Notes under the pieces: generated by a model
What the model saw: the letters and a program-made list of their open reading frames with translations, nothing else
Databases searched by the model: none
Told to the model about the DNA's origin: nothing
Part shown: positions 55,819 through 64,000 of the stretch, piece by piece
Layout: the number at the start of each line of letters is the position of its first letter
Position numbering within the stretch: the first letter of the stretch is position 1
Source of the DNA: CBDBBY01 sp965203215
GTDB lineage: Bacteria; Pseudomonadota; Alphaproteobacteria; Rhodobacterales; Rhodobacteraceae
Direction: 5' to 3'
DNA length: 64,000 nucleotides
NCBI GenBank assembly: GCA_965203215.1
Contig: CBDBBY010000001.1
Location: forward strand, 3,720,001-3,784,000
Program-made: the position numbers and the translations under genes

Positions 55819-57147
55819 ATGCGCGGATCATTCATGCTTGCGGCGTATCTGGCGTTCTCCGCTTCGGCGGAGCCGCTGGCGAAGGCAGTGCTTCGAAAGC
55901 GCCTCAAGCGCGGCAAGGAGGACAAGGACCGCTGCGGCGAGCGGCTGGGCATGCCGTCGCTCCGACGTCCTGACGGGATCTTGGTATGGTTTCATTCCGC
56001 CAGCGTCGGAGAGGCTCTGTCGATACTCAAGCTTGTGGATACGCTTGGCCGCATGCGCTCCGATCTGGTGTTTCTGGTCACGACGGGCACCGTGTCTTCG
56101 GCCAAGATACTGGCGACCCGAAAATCGGAAAGAACCTGCCATCAATTCGTGCCCTACGACGTGCGCAAGGCCGTCGGCAGGTTTTTGGACTACTGGCGTC
56201 CCGCGGCGGCCGTCTGGACGGAAAACGAACTGTGGCCGGCGTTGATCTGCGAGACGCACGAGCGGCGCGTGCCGATGCTTTACGTGAACGCGCACATGTC
56301 ATCCGCCTCTTTCAGGAAATGGAGGTTTCTGCGCGGAGTTTCGTCCTCGCTGCTCGGCAGGTTCGCGCGGGTTCTGGTCCAAGACTCCGAGACCGCCGGG
56401 TATCTTCAGAATCTGGGACTTCCCGGCTCGCGGATGGAGGTGACAGGATCGCTCAAGGGCAACGCGGACGCGCTTCCGTACGACGAGCATGAACTCGCGC
56501 GATTCAAAAAATTGCTGGGGGATCGTCCTGTGTGGCTGGCGGCTTCGACCCACGAAGGCGAAGACTCCATTGCCGCAGCGGCCCATGCCGCCGCATCGAA
56601 ACGGGTGCCGGGACTCTTTCTGATCGTCGCGCCGAGGCATCCTGAAAGAGGGCCGGATATTGCCAAGTCGCTTGCAGACGAGGGCTTCAGGCTTAAAGTC
56701 CGTTCATCCGGCGAAATTCCGGAGAGCGGCGACGACATGTACGTCGCCGACACTTTGGGCGAAATGGGGCTTTGGTACCGGATGGCGTTTGCAAGCTTCG
56801 TAGGCGGCTCGATGGTCGATGTCGGCGGCCACAACCCGTTCGAGCCGGCTGCGCTCGGATCGGCGGTGATCCATGGCCCGCATGTCCGAAATTTTTCGGA
56901 GATTTACGACCGATTGTCGTCGGCGGGCGCTGCTGTGCAGGTGGAGTCGTCGGAAGAGCTTGCGGATGCGGTCTCGCGACTGGGGGATCCGGACGCGGCA
57001 TCAAAGTTGACGCAGGCCGCTTCCGTGGCTTGTTCCCAACTGGAAGACATAACGGCTCTCGCGGCGAGGGTTGTGCTGTCCCATCTGCCGGAAGAGCGAA
57101 GGAGCGCATGCGGCAACCTCGATTCTGGTACGAGCCCGCAGGCTTAA
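55819..57147 (+). CDS. waaA: 3-deoxy-D-manno-octulosonic acid (Kdo) transferase
   Basis: 442 residues. GT30-type N-terminal domain: WFHSASVGEALSILKLVDTL with the catalytic Glu in the SVGE position; FLVTTGTVSSAKIL, WTENELWPALI. C-terminal nucleotide-sugar domain: WLAASTHEGEDSIAAAAHAA, VAPRHPERGPDIA, VGGSMVDVGGHNPFEPAALG. Adds Kdo to lipid A at the inner membrane. lpxK starts within its last 40 nt. Confidence 0.95.
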   Translation: MRGSFMLAAYLAFSASAEPLAKAVLRKRLKRGKEDKDRCGERLGMPSLRRPDGILVWFHSASVGEALSILKLVDTLGRMRSDLVFLVTTGTVSSAKILATRKSERTCHQFVPYDVRKAVGRFLDYWRPAAAVWTENELWPALICETHERRVPMLYVNAHMSSASFRKWRFLRGVSSSLLGRFARVLVQDSETAGYLQNLGLPGSRMEVTGSLKGNADALPYDEHELARFKKLLGDRPVWLAASTHEGEDSIAAAAHAAASKRVPGLFLIVAPRHPERGPDIAKSLADEGFRLKVRSSGEIPESGDDMYVADTLGEMGLWYRMAFASFVGGSMVDVGGHNPFEPAALGSAVIHGPHVRNFSEIYDRLSSAGAAVQVESSEELADAVSRLGDPDAASKLTQAASVACSQLEDITALAARVVLSHLPEERRSACGNLDSGTSPQA

Positions 57148-58094
57148 GATCCGGGCTGCTTGCGCCGCTGGCGGCGGTCTGGGAGCTCGGAGCGAGGCGA
57201 AGGATAGAGCGCGGCAAGTGGGAGCGCGTCGGCGCTCCGGTCGTTTGCATAGGCAATCTCACCGTCGGCGGCGCGGGAAAAACGCCGACTGCGGCGGCCA
57301 TCGCGCAGCATCTTTCCGAAGCCGGGATGTCGCCCCATTTTTTATCGCGCGGATATCGCGGTTCGAAGACCGGACCGATTCTCGTGGACGCTCGCAAGCA
57401 TCGCGCTTCCGAAGTGGGCGACGAAGCGCTGCTGCTTGCGGCGTTCGCGCCGACTTGGGTTTCGGATGATCGGCTTGCCGGAGCAAAACGCGCGGTCGAG
57501 TCAGGGGCGGAAATGCTGATTTTGGACGACGGTCATCAGGATCCGTCCTTGGCGCGCGACTTCTCCTTGATTGTTGCGGATGCCTCCGCAGGTTTCGGCA
57601 ACGGGCGGGCAATGCCGGCCGGGCCTTTGCGGGAGAAGCTGGCCGATGGCTTGAGCCGGAGCGATATGGTCGTTGTCGTCGGTTCGCCGGTTGACCGAGA
57701 GGCGTTTTTTGCGAAGTGGGGTAGACAAATCATTGTTCCCGCATTGGGAGCGGAATTGAAGCCGTTGCCGGTCGGCGTCGACTGGAGCGGAATGCGCGTC
57801 GTCGCGTTTGCGGGAATCGGCCATCCGGAGAAGTTCTTCGCTACGCTCGGAAATTTGGGCGCGGAGGTCATGCATGCAGTCCCGCTTGCGGATCATCAGC
57901 CGCTGACGGAACGGTTGCTCATTAGACTGGAGCGGAAGTCGAAGTCGTTGTCGGCGCAAATGGTTACCACCGAAAAGGATGCAGTCCGCCTTCCGCCGAA
58001 TTGGCGGACGCGCGTTCTGACACTTCCCGTTCGACTTGAGTTCGAGAATTGCGGCATGCTGGATGAACGATTGAGCGCGATTGGAATGCGATAA
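57108..58094 (+). CDS. lpxK: Tetraacyldisaccharide 4'-kinase
   Basis: 328 residues from the ATG at 57108, overlapping waaA by 40 nt. N-terminal amphipathic/membrane region, then Walker A GNLTVGGAGKTP, LSRGYRGSKTGP and LDDGHQDPSLARDFSLIVAD. Phosphorylates the lipid A precursor at the 4' position at the cytoplasmic face of the membrane. Confidence 0.95.
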   Translation: MRQPRFWYEPAGLRSGLLAPLAAVWELGARRRIERGKWERVGAPVVCIGNLTVGGAGKTPTAAAIAQHLSEAGMSPHFLSRGYRGSKTGPILVDARKHRASEVGDEALLLAAFAPTWVSDDRLAGAKRAVESGAEMLILDDGHQDPSLARDFSLIVADASAGFGNGRAMPAGPLREKLADGLSRSDMVVVVGSPVDREAFFAKWGRQIIVPALGAELKPLPVGVDWSGMRVVAFAGIGHPEKFFATLGNLGAEVMHAVPLADHQPLTERLLIRLERKSKSLSAQMVTTEKDAVRLPPNWRTRVLTLPVRLEFENCGMLDERLSAIGMR

Positions 58095-58402
58095 CGCTTG
58101 AAGCAAGTCGTTCATTTGATCCGGTTGCGCATCTGCGCGTAAAAACGACCCTGCGCAATATTGCCCGGAAGTTGCTCCTTTGACAATTCGAGCGAGTCAA
58201 ACCGGGACTCGGGTTGTGAAGTTCGCCGGACGGGCGAACAGGAACTGTCTGTTTGTCAGCACAAAACTGCGCTGGCGATCCAAAAGCTGCGGCAGCGAGT
58301 GCGCGAATCCGATTTGAGGCGCCTCGCGGTGCATCAATTCAAGCATGCATTTGTTGAAATTCAATTTGCATCGTGCGAGCGTGCCGGCGACTTTTCATTC
58401 AA
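58095..58402. other. Gene-free region after lpxK
   Basis: 308 nt between convergent lpxK and the coiled-coil membrane protein gene. No credible ORF; no obvious terminator hairpin. Confidence 0.45.
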
Positions 58403-58672
58403 TCAGAACGGCCAGTGAACCAAAGCGGCAAAGACGAGAATGCCAGCGATCCACATGCCGACCAGCCATCGTAGATCGGCCTTGTGTTGCTTCTCAATGT
58501 CCGAAAAGTGATACTCCATATCCGCATCGCGCCGCGCTTCGTGTTCCGCCATATAGGCTTGCAGCCTGTCCAGCGCGCTTTCGCAGTTCTCTTGATGCGT
58601 GCTCACGCGCTCTTCCTGTCTCGCCATCCGTTCGGATCGCTCCAGCAGTTTCTGATCGCTCATTGCTCGCAT
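58403..58672 (-). CDS. Small coiled-coil protein with C-terminal membrane anchor, paralogue A
   Basis: 89 residues from MRAMSDQ at 58672, a start conserved in the paralogue downstream. The frame continues up to 58789, but that part has no similarity. Charged heptad-like helix (KLLERSERMARQEERVSTHQ...ALDRLQAYMAEHE) and a C-terminal membrane helix (LRWLVGMWIAGILVFAALVH). The layout is like DUF1640/CCDC90-type proteins. Function unknown. Confidence 0.6.
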   Translation of the reverse strand: MRAMSDQKLLERSERMARQEERVSTHQENCESALDRLQAYMAEHEARRDADMEYHFSDIEKQHKADLRWLVGMWIAGILVFAALVHWPF

Positions 58673-58906
58673 CCATTGTTGAGGGACTCTTCGGCATTCC
58701 GCGTCGAACAGCCAAGCGGCGCGAATGTCCCAATTCAGGGCCAAGTAACTCTGCTTCCCCTCTTGTCCCTTGTCAGACCGCTGAAGCATCGAATTCGGGC
58801 GACACGCGAGATTTCGGAATCAGATTAGCCAAATATCAAGAGACGCAACTGATGCTGAAACGCTATTTTCATCAGGCGAACGCATGCGAGCGCGCTGCAA
58901 GTTTTT

Positions 58907-59173
58907 TCAGTTGATCATAGCGACCCAGCGCACCCAAGCACCTATAATCAGAATGCCAGCGACCCATATGCCGACCAGCCATCGTGTATTGTCCCTGTCT
59001 CGCTTCGCCGCGTCGGCATCACGCTTCGCCATATCGGCTCGCAGTCTTTCCATATCGGCCCGCATTCGGTCCAACGCGCTTTCGTACTTCGCTTGATGCG
59101 TGTTCATGCGCTCTTCCTGTCTCGCCACCCGCTCGGAGTGCTCCAGCAGTTTCTGATCGCTCATCGCCCGCAT
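58907..59173 (-). CDS. Small coiled-coil protein with C-terminal membrane anchor, paralogue B
   Basis: 88 residues from MRAMSDQ at 59173. Same layout and near-identical N-terminal third as paralogue A (KLLEHSERVARQEERMNTHQ). The central helix here has repeated RADMxxxD units (MRADMERLRADMAKRDADAA), then a membrane helix (TRWLVGIWVAGILIIGAWVRW). The pair arose by tandem duplication. The ORF also reads on up to 59206. Confidence 0.6.
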   Translation of the reverse strand: MRAMSDQKLLEHSERVARQEERMNTHQAKYESALDRMRADMERLRADMAKRDADAAKRDRDNTRWLVGIWVAGILIIGAWVRWVAMIN

Positions 59174-59628
59174 CCCATCGAAAAAATTCATTTTGGTATT
59201 CTGCAAGCCACAGTTCGGCCCGAACAGCCAAGCGACGCGAATGTCCCAACTCAGGTATGAGTCAGACTACTTCCATTCGTGCACCCTGTCTATCCTGCAT
59301 ATGGTATTTTGCCGGAACTTTCCTGTCGGACGCGCATCCGGGACGCGTAGTCTCTTCTTCGCCCAATTCCACTCGTCGGATCAAGCAACGTCAAATGTCC
59401 GCCTGTCGAGGCCGCAAACCGACTCCCGGCTCGGCTCGCCCGCATGAACGGATCTGGCCATCAAGTGCCCGGAGAGCCACAGGGACTTTATTGCTTTTTC
59501 GCGCTTTGATGCGGCTCAATGAAACTTGAGTATCTCAAACCGCCCCGCCGGCATGATCGATGGATGGTTCTCTGCCCCTTCCATTTCTGTATTCTCCAGC
59601 CGCAGCGCAATCCGGGTTGAAGCCAATT
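59174..59628. other. Gene-free region between the coiled-coil gene and dsbA-like gene
   Basis: About 450 nt without a credible gene. It contains the promoter of the - strand coiled-coil gene and the 3' end of the DsbA-like unit. Confidence 0.45.
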
Positions 59629-60264
59629 CTACAGCTTGGACTCAAGGACATCCACGAATTCATCCAAACCCATGTTGCTGTAGTTCGTTCCGTTGATCAC
59701 AAAGGACGGAGTCGAACTAATGCCGTCCTCCTCCGTAAATTCCTTGAACTTTTCGACAAGAAACTCGGCGTTCGGGCCGTCTTGGAAACACGCTTGAATC
59801 GTGCCGTCGTCCAATCCGGCGGCGCGCCCGATCTCAAAAAGACGAGCGGCTACCGAAGGCCCGTCAGGCTGCCGCGACCACGAGGCTTGACGCTGGAACA
59901 ACATGTCCATGAGTCCGAAATATTTTTGGCCGCCTCCGCATCTTGCGAGAATTGCGGCCCAAAGACCGTGCGGATCAAAGTAAACCTCCCGAAAGACGAA
60001 CCTGACCTTGCCGGTGTCGACGTAATCCGATTTCAGCTGCTTGAACACGCCATTGTGGAAGGTGGCGCAGTGCGGACAAGTGAAGGAGAGATACTCGACG
60101 ATCGTGATCGGCGCATCCTCGGCGCCAAGCGCCATCTCTTCGTAAACCGGAGATTCTTCAGTTGAGCTTTGCGCAAGCAACGGGCTGGCGGCCATCGCAA
60201 CGAACGGGAGCGCGATCCCTGGAAGAAGCGCGCGGCGGGAAATTTGCGGAATTACAGGTTTCAT
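59629..60264 (-). CDS. DsbA-family thiol:disulfide oxidoreductase (exported)
   Basis: 211 residues from the ATG at 60264; the frame runs on upstream as a shadow of the next gene. Signal with a twin-arginine-like motif (SRRALLPGIALPF). Active site CPHC in YLSFTCPHCATFH and the cis-Pro loop SSTPSFVING. Forms or isomerises disulfides in periplasmic proteins. It follows the DciA-like gene by 14 nt on the same strand, an order common in alphaproteobacteria, where it often sits beside mutY. Confidence 0.92.
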   Translation of the reverse strand: MKPVIPQISRRALLPGIALPFVAMAASPLLAQSSTEESPVYEEMALGAEDAPITIVEYLSFTCPHCATFHNGVFKQLKSDYVDTGKVRFVFREVYFDPHGLWAAILARCGGGQKYFGLMDMLFQRQASWSRQPDGPSVAARLFEIGRAAGLDDGTIQACFQDGPNAEFLVEKFKEFTEEDGISSTPSFVINGTNYSNMGLDEFVDVLESKL

Positions 60265-60278
60265 TCTTGGATGATCTT

Positions 60279-60797
60279 TCAGTTTGAGTGACGTCTGGTG
60301 AGCAAGCCTATGCCGAGCTCGCTCAGTTGATTGCGAAGCGCCTCGTCGTCGATGCCTTCGATGGCTTCGGCCACGATCTTGCGGATTCTTGGGCTCGGCT
60401 TGATCGGAGTTGCGAGTTCGTCCACAGGCTCCCGCTTGACGGTCGGGTTCCGAGCGATCTGCGTGACTCGAATATCGGAAATCGCCCGGTATCCATGGAA
60501 TGCATTGATCCGTTCGACGACGTCCGGGATCGACATCGCCAATTCTTGCGCTCGAGCGCCCGACGTCAACACGTCGAGGGTGCCGCACACGGCGTTCCTG
60601 CCGTAGCGGACGGAAAGCGGAGTCGAGATCGCCGCGATCGCTTCGCCTACGATTTCAGTCCAATTGGTCAGCAGACGAGCATAAGTGAAGCCGCGTTTCA
60701 TCGCGGTCTCGCCAACCAGATCTTCAAGCGTGACGGAAAGCTGTTCAAACCTGTTCCGCCGCGATGTTCTCTTTAGTTCTGCGCTTGCTGCCTGCAT
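60279..60797 (-). CDS. DUF721 / DciA-like protein
   Basis: 172 residues. Core of the DUF721 domain: WTEIVGEAIAAISTPLSVRYGRNAVCGTLDVLTSGARAQELAMSIPDVVERINAFHGYRAISDIRVTQ in shortened form (KH-like fold). DciA loads the replicative helicase in bacteria without DnaC. Divergent from mutY; the 66-nt interval holds both promoters. Confidence 0.85.
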   Translation of the reverse strand: MQAASAELKRTSRRNRFEQLSVTLEDLVGETAMKRGFTYARLLTNWTEIVGEAIAAISTPLSVRYGRNAVCGTLDVLTSGARAQELAMSIPDVVERINAFHGYRAISDIRVTQIARNPTVKREPVDELATPIKPSPRIRKIVAEAIEGIDDEALRNQLSELGIGLLTRRHSN

Positions 60798-60863
60798 ACT
60801 GAGGGCTGTCCAAAAGGGTTTCTTCCTTGATGGAGAAACCGATTGTAATTCTTGCCTTTGGAA
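60798..60863. promoter_or_regulatory. Divergent promoter interval dciA-like / mutY
   Basis: Only 66 nt separate the two divergent starts, so their promoters must overlap or lie partly inside the genes. No elements were assigned. Confidence 0.4.
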
Positions 60864-61988
60864 ATGTCATGCGAAAGTATCTCGACGGGAGCGCCAATTT
60901 TGCGTGATCAATCACTAAGCGTGAAGCTTCTGGAATGGTACGACGAATACGGTCGCAATCTTCCGTGGCGCGTTCGGGGCGCTTCCGAGCGGAAGCCGGA
61001 CCCCTACCTCGTGTGGCTTTCAGAAATCATGCTTCAGCAAACGACAGTGGCTGCGGTCAAGCCGTATTTCCAGCGGTTCGTGGAACTGTGGCCGACGGTT
61101 CGCGGGCTCGCGAGTGCCGACGAAGCTCAAGTCATGTCTGAATGGGCGGGGCTGGGTTACTACTCCCGCGCGAGAAACTTGATCAAATGCGCCCGAATCG
61201 TGGCTTGGGAAAGAGGCGGCGAGTTTCCTTCCGATCAGTCGGAACTCCTGTCGCTCCCGGGCATCGGCCCTTACACAGCGGCTGCGATCAGTTCGATCGC
61301 GTTCGACCGGCGCGCGACCGTCGTGGACGGAAACGTCGAACGCGTGATCGCGAGAATGCGTTTGGTTCGGAGTCGAACGCCGTCGGCGAAAAAGGAAATC
61401 CGCGCGATCGCGGAAGAGATGACGCCGACAGAGCGAGTCGGCGATTACGCCCAAGCATTGATGGACTTGGGAGCCACCGTTTGCAGGCCGAGGAATCCGA
61501 ACTGCGAAATTTGCCCTTGGATGGAATGCTGCATGGCAAGGAAAGCCGGCGTTCAGAACAGCATTCCGGAGCCTCGCCGCAAGAGCGCCAAACCGGTTCG
61601 GACAGGGACCGCCTTTGTCGCGAGGCGGCAAGACGGCGCTTGGCTCCTTGAACGCAGACCGGAGAAAGGTCTTCTGGGCGGAATGCTGGGCTGGCCTTGC
61701 AGCGGTTGGGACGGCCGCGAGTCTTGGATGACTCGATCGGACTATGGATGGAAATCAGTCGACGGCGAGGTGCTGCATACGTTCACTCATTTCCATTTGC
61801 AGCTGAGCGTGAAAGTTGCGGACATTGAAGACGCCGCTGACGCGGGCGACGGCATGTTCATCGACAGTTCTAAATTCGACCCGAGGTCGCTGCCGAATTT
61901 GATGCGCAAGGTGTATGAGAAGGCACTGCCATTTTTTGAATCGAATGCTGTGCGCACGGTCGGCAAGTCAGAAAAGAAGGGTGTGTAA
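60864..61988 (+). CDS. mutY: A/G-specific adenine DNA glycosylase
   Basis: 374 residues from the ATG at 60864. HhH-GPD core: LSEIMLQQTTV (catalytic Glu), LPGIGPYTAAAI and VVDGNVERVIAR (catalytic Asp). Iron-sulfur cluster Cys pattern CRPRNPNCEICPWMECC. C-terminal NUDIX-like domain (GLLGGMLGWP, HTFTHFHL) recognises 8-oxoguanine. Removes A opposite 8-oxoG. Confidence 0.95.
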   Translation: MSCESISTGAPILRDQSLSVKLLEWYDEYGRNLPWRVRGASERKPDPYLVWLSEIMLQQTTVAAVKPYFQRFVELWPTVRGLASADEAQVMSEWAGLGYYSRARNLIKCARIVAWERGGEFPSDQSELLSLPGIGPYTAAAISSIAFDRRATVVDGNVERVIARMRLVRSRTPSAKKEIRAIAEEMTPTERVGDYAQALMDLGATVCRPRNPNCEICPWMECCMARKAGVQNSIPEPRRKSAKPVRTGTAFVARRQDGAWLLERRPEKGLLGGMLGWPCSGWDGRESWMTRSDYGWKSVDGEVLHTFTHFHLQLSVKVADIEDAADAGDGMFIDSSKFDPRSLPNLMRKVYEKALPFFESNAVRTVGKSEKKGV

Positions 61989-62035
61989 GTACCCCCGCAC
62001 CGGAGATAGATGAGACACCCCAAGCCGGTGGTTTC

Positions 62036-63286
62036 ATGACCCTCAACGACGAGCAAAAACCAGAACGCATGCCGCATCGGGGCCACCTTGGCTGGCGCTG
62101 GTCGGCGCTTCTTGCGATGCTTTTCACCGGGCAGCTCCTGGTGGTCTGCAATATCCTGATCGTTCCTCCGATCCTGCCCTTCGTGACCCGCGACCTCGCG
62201 CTGACCGCGTGGCAGACGACGGCCCTTCTGACCAGCTTTCCGGCAATAGCGTTGGCGACGAATTTCTGCATCGGCCCGATTGTCGACCGCACGGGCATTC
62301 TGCATATCTTTCGCCTTGGTCTGCTGCTGGTGACGCTCTGCTTCCTGGGATCCGCCGTTGCACCCAACGGGACCGCATTGATTTTCATGCGCGTACTCAG
62401 CGGGATGGCCTTCCCGATGATCGGGATGACCGCCTACGCGCTTGCGGCCGCAAACAGCCCCGGAGCGCCGGGCCGGCGGATGATCGCCATGATCAGCGGC
62501 ACCGCCTCTTTCGGGCCGCTCGTGATGCTGCCCTTCGGGATGTTCTTCGCCGATACGCTCAGCTGGCGCTTTGTCTTCCTCGTCCTGGCCGTATCGGCGC
62601 TGGCCACCCTCGCCGCGTCCTGGTTGATCCGCGGCCTGGAGGGCGGCACGCGGCTGGCGCGTTCCGATACCCGTACCAGGGTGACTCTGGTCGCCAATCC
62701 CGAGATCCGCGCCATCCTCTTCACCTATTTTCTGCAATCGCTGGGTTTTTTCACGATCATCGCGGTCTTTCCCAGCATCATCGCCTCCGCCTATGATGAC
62801 ACCACGCGGCGCATCGCAATCTTTATCTTCGGGGGGATCAGCGGCCTTGTCGGAGCTTTTCTCGTGGGCCGCATCTTCCCCAACCGTTCGCCGCTGACCC
62901 TTGCGGGATGGGCGGTGACAGCGAACATCCCGATCGCGCTGGTGTTTCCGGGCGTCATCGCCAGCTACGCCGTGATCAGCTTGGTTTGGGCAGCCTTTTC
63001 GCTTCTGCGGCAGGCGGTGGTCGCGTTGCTGCTGGGCCATGGCAACAGTGTGAGCCCGCCCGCACAGCGCGCAACCTTCAACAGCCTGCTGAACGTGGCC
63101 TTCCAGCTGGGTTCGTTGACCGGGGGCTTCATTGCGGCCCAACTCTATTTCGTCGATCCCAGCTTTTGGACGCTCGCCTTGACCAGCGCCGCGGCATTTG
63201 CGGTTTCGGCCATGGCGCTCGGTCGCCGCCTCCTTGCCGCGACCGCCGCCTCCAATTCCAGATCCAGGAATAGAGACACCCAATGA
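62036..63286 (+). CDS. Major facilitator superfamily transporter
   Basis: 416 residues with about 12 hydrophobic helices; the first runs from residue ~24. MFS landmarks include the loop 2-3 region GPIVDRTGILHIFRLG and GMAFPMIGMTAYALAA. No strong RBS. Codons are more C-rich than in the genes around it, so it may have been acquired. Its TGA overlaps the ATG of a panD-like relic (ATGA), so transporter and decarboxylase once formed an operon. Substrate unknown; transport of a pantothenate precursor such as aspartate or beta-alanine is a guess. Confidence 0.85.
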   Translation: MTLNDEQKPERMPHRGHLGWRWSALLAMLFTGQLLVVCNILIVPPILPFVTRDLALTAWQTTALLTSFPAIALATNFCIGPIVDRTGILHIFRLGLLLVTLCFLGSAVAPNGTALIFMRVLSGMAFPMIGMTAYALAAANSPGAPGRRMIAMISGTASFGPLVMLPFGMFFADTLSWRFVFLVLAVSALATLAASWLIRGLEGGTRLARSDTRTRVTLVANPEIRAILFTYFLQSLGFFTIIAVFPSIIASAYDDTTRRIAIFIFGGISGLVGAFLVGRIFPNRSPLTLAGWAVTANIPIALVFPGVIASYAVISLVWAAFSLLRQAVVALLLGHGNSVSPPAQRATFNSLLNVAFQLGSLTGGFIAAQLYFVDPSFWTLALTSAAAFAVSAMALGRRLLAATAASNSRSRNRDTQ

Positions 63287-63545
63287 AAAATTTGTTCAGG
63301 CCGAATTCCGCGGCATTTGCGTGACCGAGGCAAAGCTCAAATATCACGGTTCGATCACGCTCGACCCGGAACAGTGCTGCGAACTGGGCGTCCTGCCGCC
63401 GGAATGCGTGGATATCTGGAACAAGCATTCCGACCTATGTGATTTATGATGAGCCCGGTTCCTGCTGCGGCGTCCTGAACCGGCGCGCGGCGCGCACCTG
63501 TCAAGTCGGCGACCAGTTCACAGATCATTGTCTCCGGCTCCATCT
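63283..63545 (+). pseudogene. panD: Degraded aspartate 1-decarboxylase (panD) relic
   Basis: Begins with an ATG overlapping the MFS stop (MKNLFRPN), then the frame changes. From ~63300 another frame gives ICVTEAKLKYHGSITLDP with VLPPECVDIWNKHS, matching PanD around its pyruvoyl-forming Gly-Ser (HGS). At ~63430 the first frame resumes with TYVIYDEPGSCCGVLN and RRAARTCQVGDQF, matching the PanD C-terminal half. At least two frameshifts and a small loss of codons before TYVIY make it non-functional. Confidence 0.75.
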
Positions 63546-63736
63546 GAGTTGTTCTGTGGCACTCCGGAAGAAATTATCACCGTCGAGAGAATACTATGAT
63601 GTGTAATTGTTGTTGATTTATTGATCGAAGTTGATATTAAAATAGAACAATAAACGAACAATACTGTAAATGACGACATGCATTGCGCAGCGAAAAATTT
63701 GAATCCGAAGTGCTGGATTGCGAGGAATGAATCCGA
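63546..63736. other. AT-rich interval after the panD relic
   Basis: About 190 nt of AT-rich DNA with no gene seen. May carry the promoter of the ORF starting at 63737. Confidence 0.4.
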
Positions 63737-64000
63737 ATGCAGAGTGTAATATCTCCGAATCGCCGAGTAGGGTTTGTCGATTCAATCGTCTTTGCGTCGC
63801 TTGGCTTGCTCGCAAACGATAGGTCGCAGAACCACTTGATGGCACGGGCAGATTGGCCGAAGTGGCTGAATGATTGCGTGCATCCACTGCCAAAAATGCT
63901 TTTATGGACTGCGAAAGCATTGATTTTTTCGATGGGACGTTTGATGCAGATGCCGGACAGCTTCCGCCGCATAGCGGCGACAAAGAAGAAGGAAGTCAGG
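63737..64000 (+). CDS. Possible ORF running off the window edge
   Basis: From the ATG at 63737 the frame is open through base 64000 (88 codons, no stop). The product has hydrophobic parts (GFVDSIVFASLGLLAND, PKMLLWTAKALIFSMG) and ends on a basic stretch. No family recognised. The opposite strand also has long open frames here, so confidence is low. Extra sequence to the right would decide. Confidence 0.35.
   Translation, partial: MQSVISPNRRVGFVDSIVFASLGLLANDRSQNHLMARADWPKWLNDCVHPLPKMLLWTAKALIFSMGRLMQMPDSFRRIAATKKKEVR

Noticed and set aside
61787..63283. 498-codon - strand ORF opposite the MFS gene
   Set aside because: Gly/Arg/Gln-biased antisense translation. The + strand has twelve clear membrane helices.
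1..64000. CRISPR arrays, tRNA or rRNA genes
   Set aside because: No regularly spaced repeats, no tRNA T-loop/anticodon pattern and no rRNA-like stretch were noticed on reading. A covariance search would be needed to be sure.

Overview
The window comes from the chromosome of an alphaproteobacterium. The evidence is the housekeeping block at 44.9-50.2 kb (DUF3576 lipoprotein, leuS, lptE, holA, GST, each overlapping or nearly touching the next), the tldE / waaA / lpxK group at 54-58 kb, and the DciA-like / DsbA / mutY group at 59.6-62 kb. Host genes are GC-rich and often use TTG or GTG starts coupled to the preceding stop codon. The genus cannot be named from the sequence.

Layout. 1-13.8 kb is a BREX-type phage-defence operon on the + strand: the C-terminal part of BrxC (cut by the window edge), two tandem copies of an AAA ATPase / DUF4276 pair, PglX methyltransferase, a small unknown ORF, PglZ and BrxL. 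The ATPase/DUF4276 pair occupies the slot between brxC and pglX where PARIS (ariA-ariB) modules have been described in other BREX loci. Here it has been duplicated in tandem, and a scar (3461-3687) holds the 5' end of pglX joined to the 3' end of brxC. A convergent, very AT-rich gene for a membrane-spanning KAP-type NTPase follows (14.2-16.8 kb). Two dead insertion sequences (IS5-like and IS1634-like, 16.9-19.3 kb) close the defence island.

19.7-26.8 kb is a CUT2 (ribose-type) sugar ABC transport operon on the - strand that also carries a membrane fatty-acid hydroxylase/sterol-desaturase protein and a diverged PanB-like enzyme. A divergent LacI-type regulator faces it. 27.1-34.6 kb is a loose set of - strand genes: nitroreductase, two paralogous alpha/beta hydrolases (one Tat-exported), an AT-rich unknown gene, an atypical SDR, a DNA methyltransferase and a YggS-type PLP protein. 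34.85-44.6 kb is one long + strand catabolic operon. It encodes a DapA-family lyase, an enolase-superfamily dehydratase, a complete CUT1 ABC importer, an NAD-dependent epimerase/dehydrogenase, an IclR regulator fused to an SMP-30 lactonase, and an SDR. Together these outline import of a sugar or sugar acid, oxidation to a lactone, hydrolysis, dehydration and retro-aldol cleavage.

44.9-62 kb is mainly core cell biology: translation, LPS assembly, replication clamp loading, Kdo transfer, lipid A kinase, disulfide chemistry and DNA repair. Interspersed are a small secreted ankyrin protein, small membrane proteins and two duplicated coiled-coil/TM proteins. 62-63.5 kb holds an MFS transporter followed by a frameshifted panD-like relic. 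The window ends in an AT-rich stretch with a possible ORF running off the edge. No rRNA, tRNA or CRISPR array was seen.
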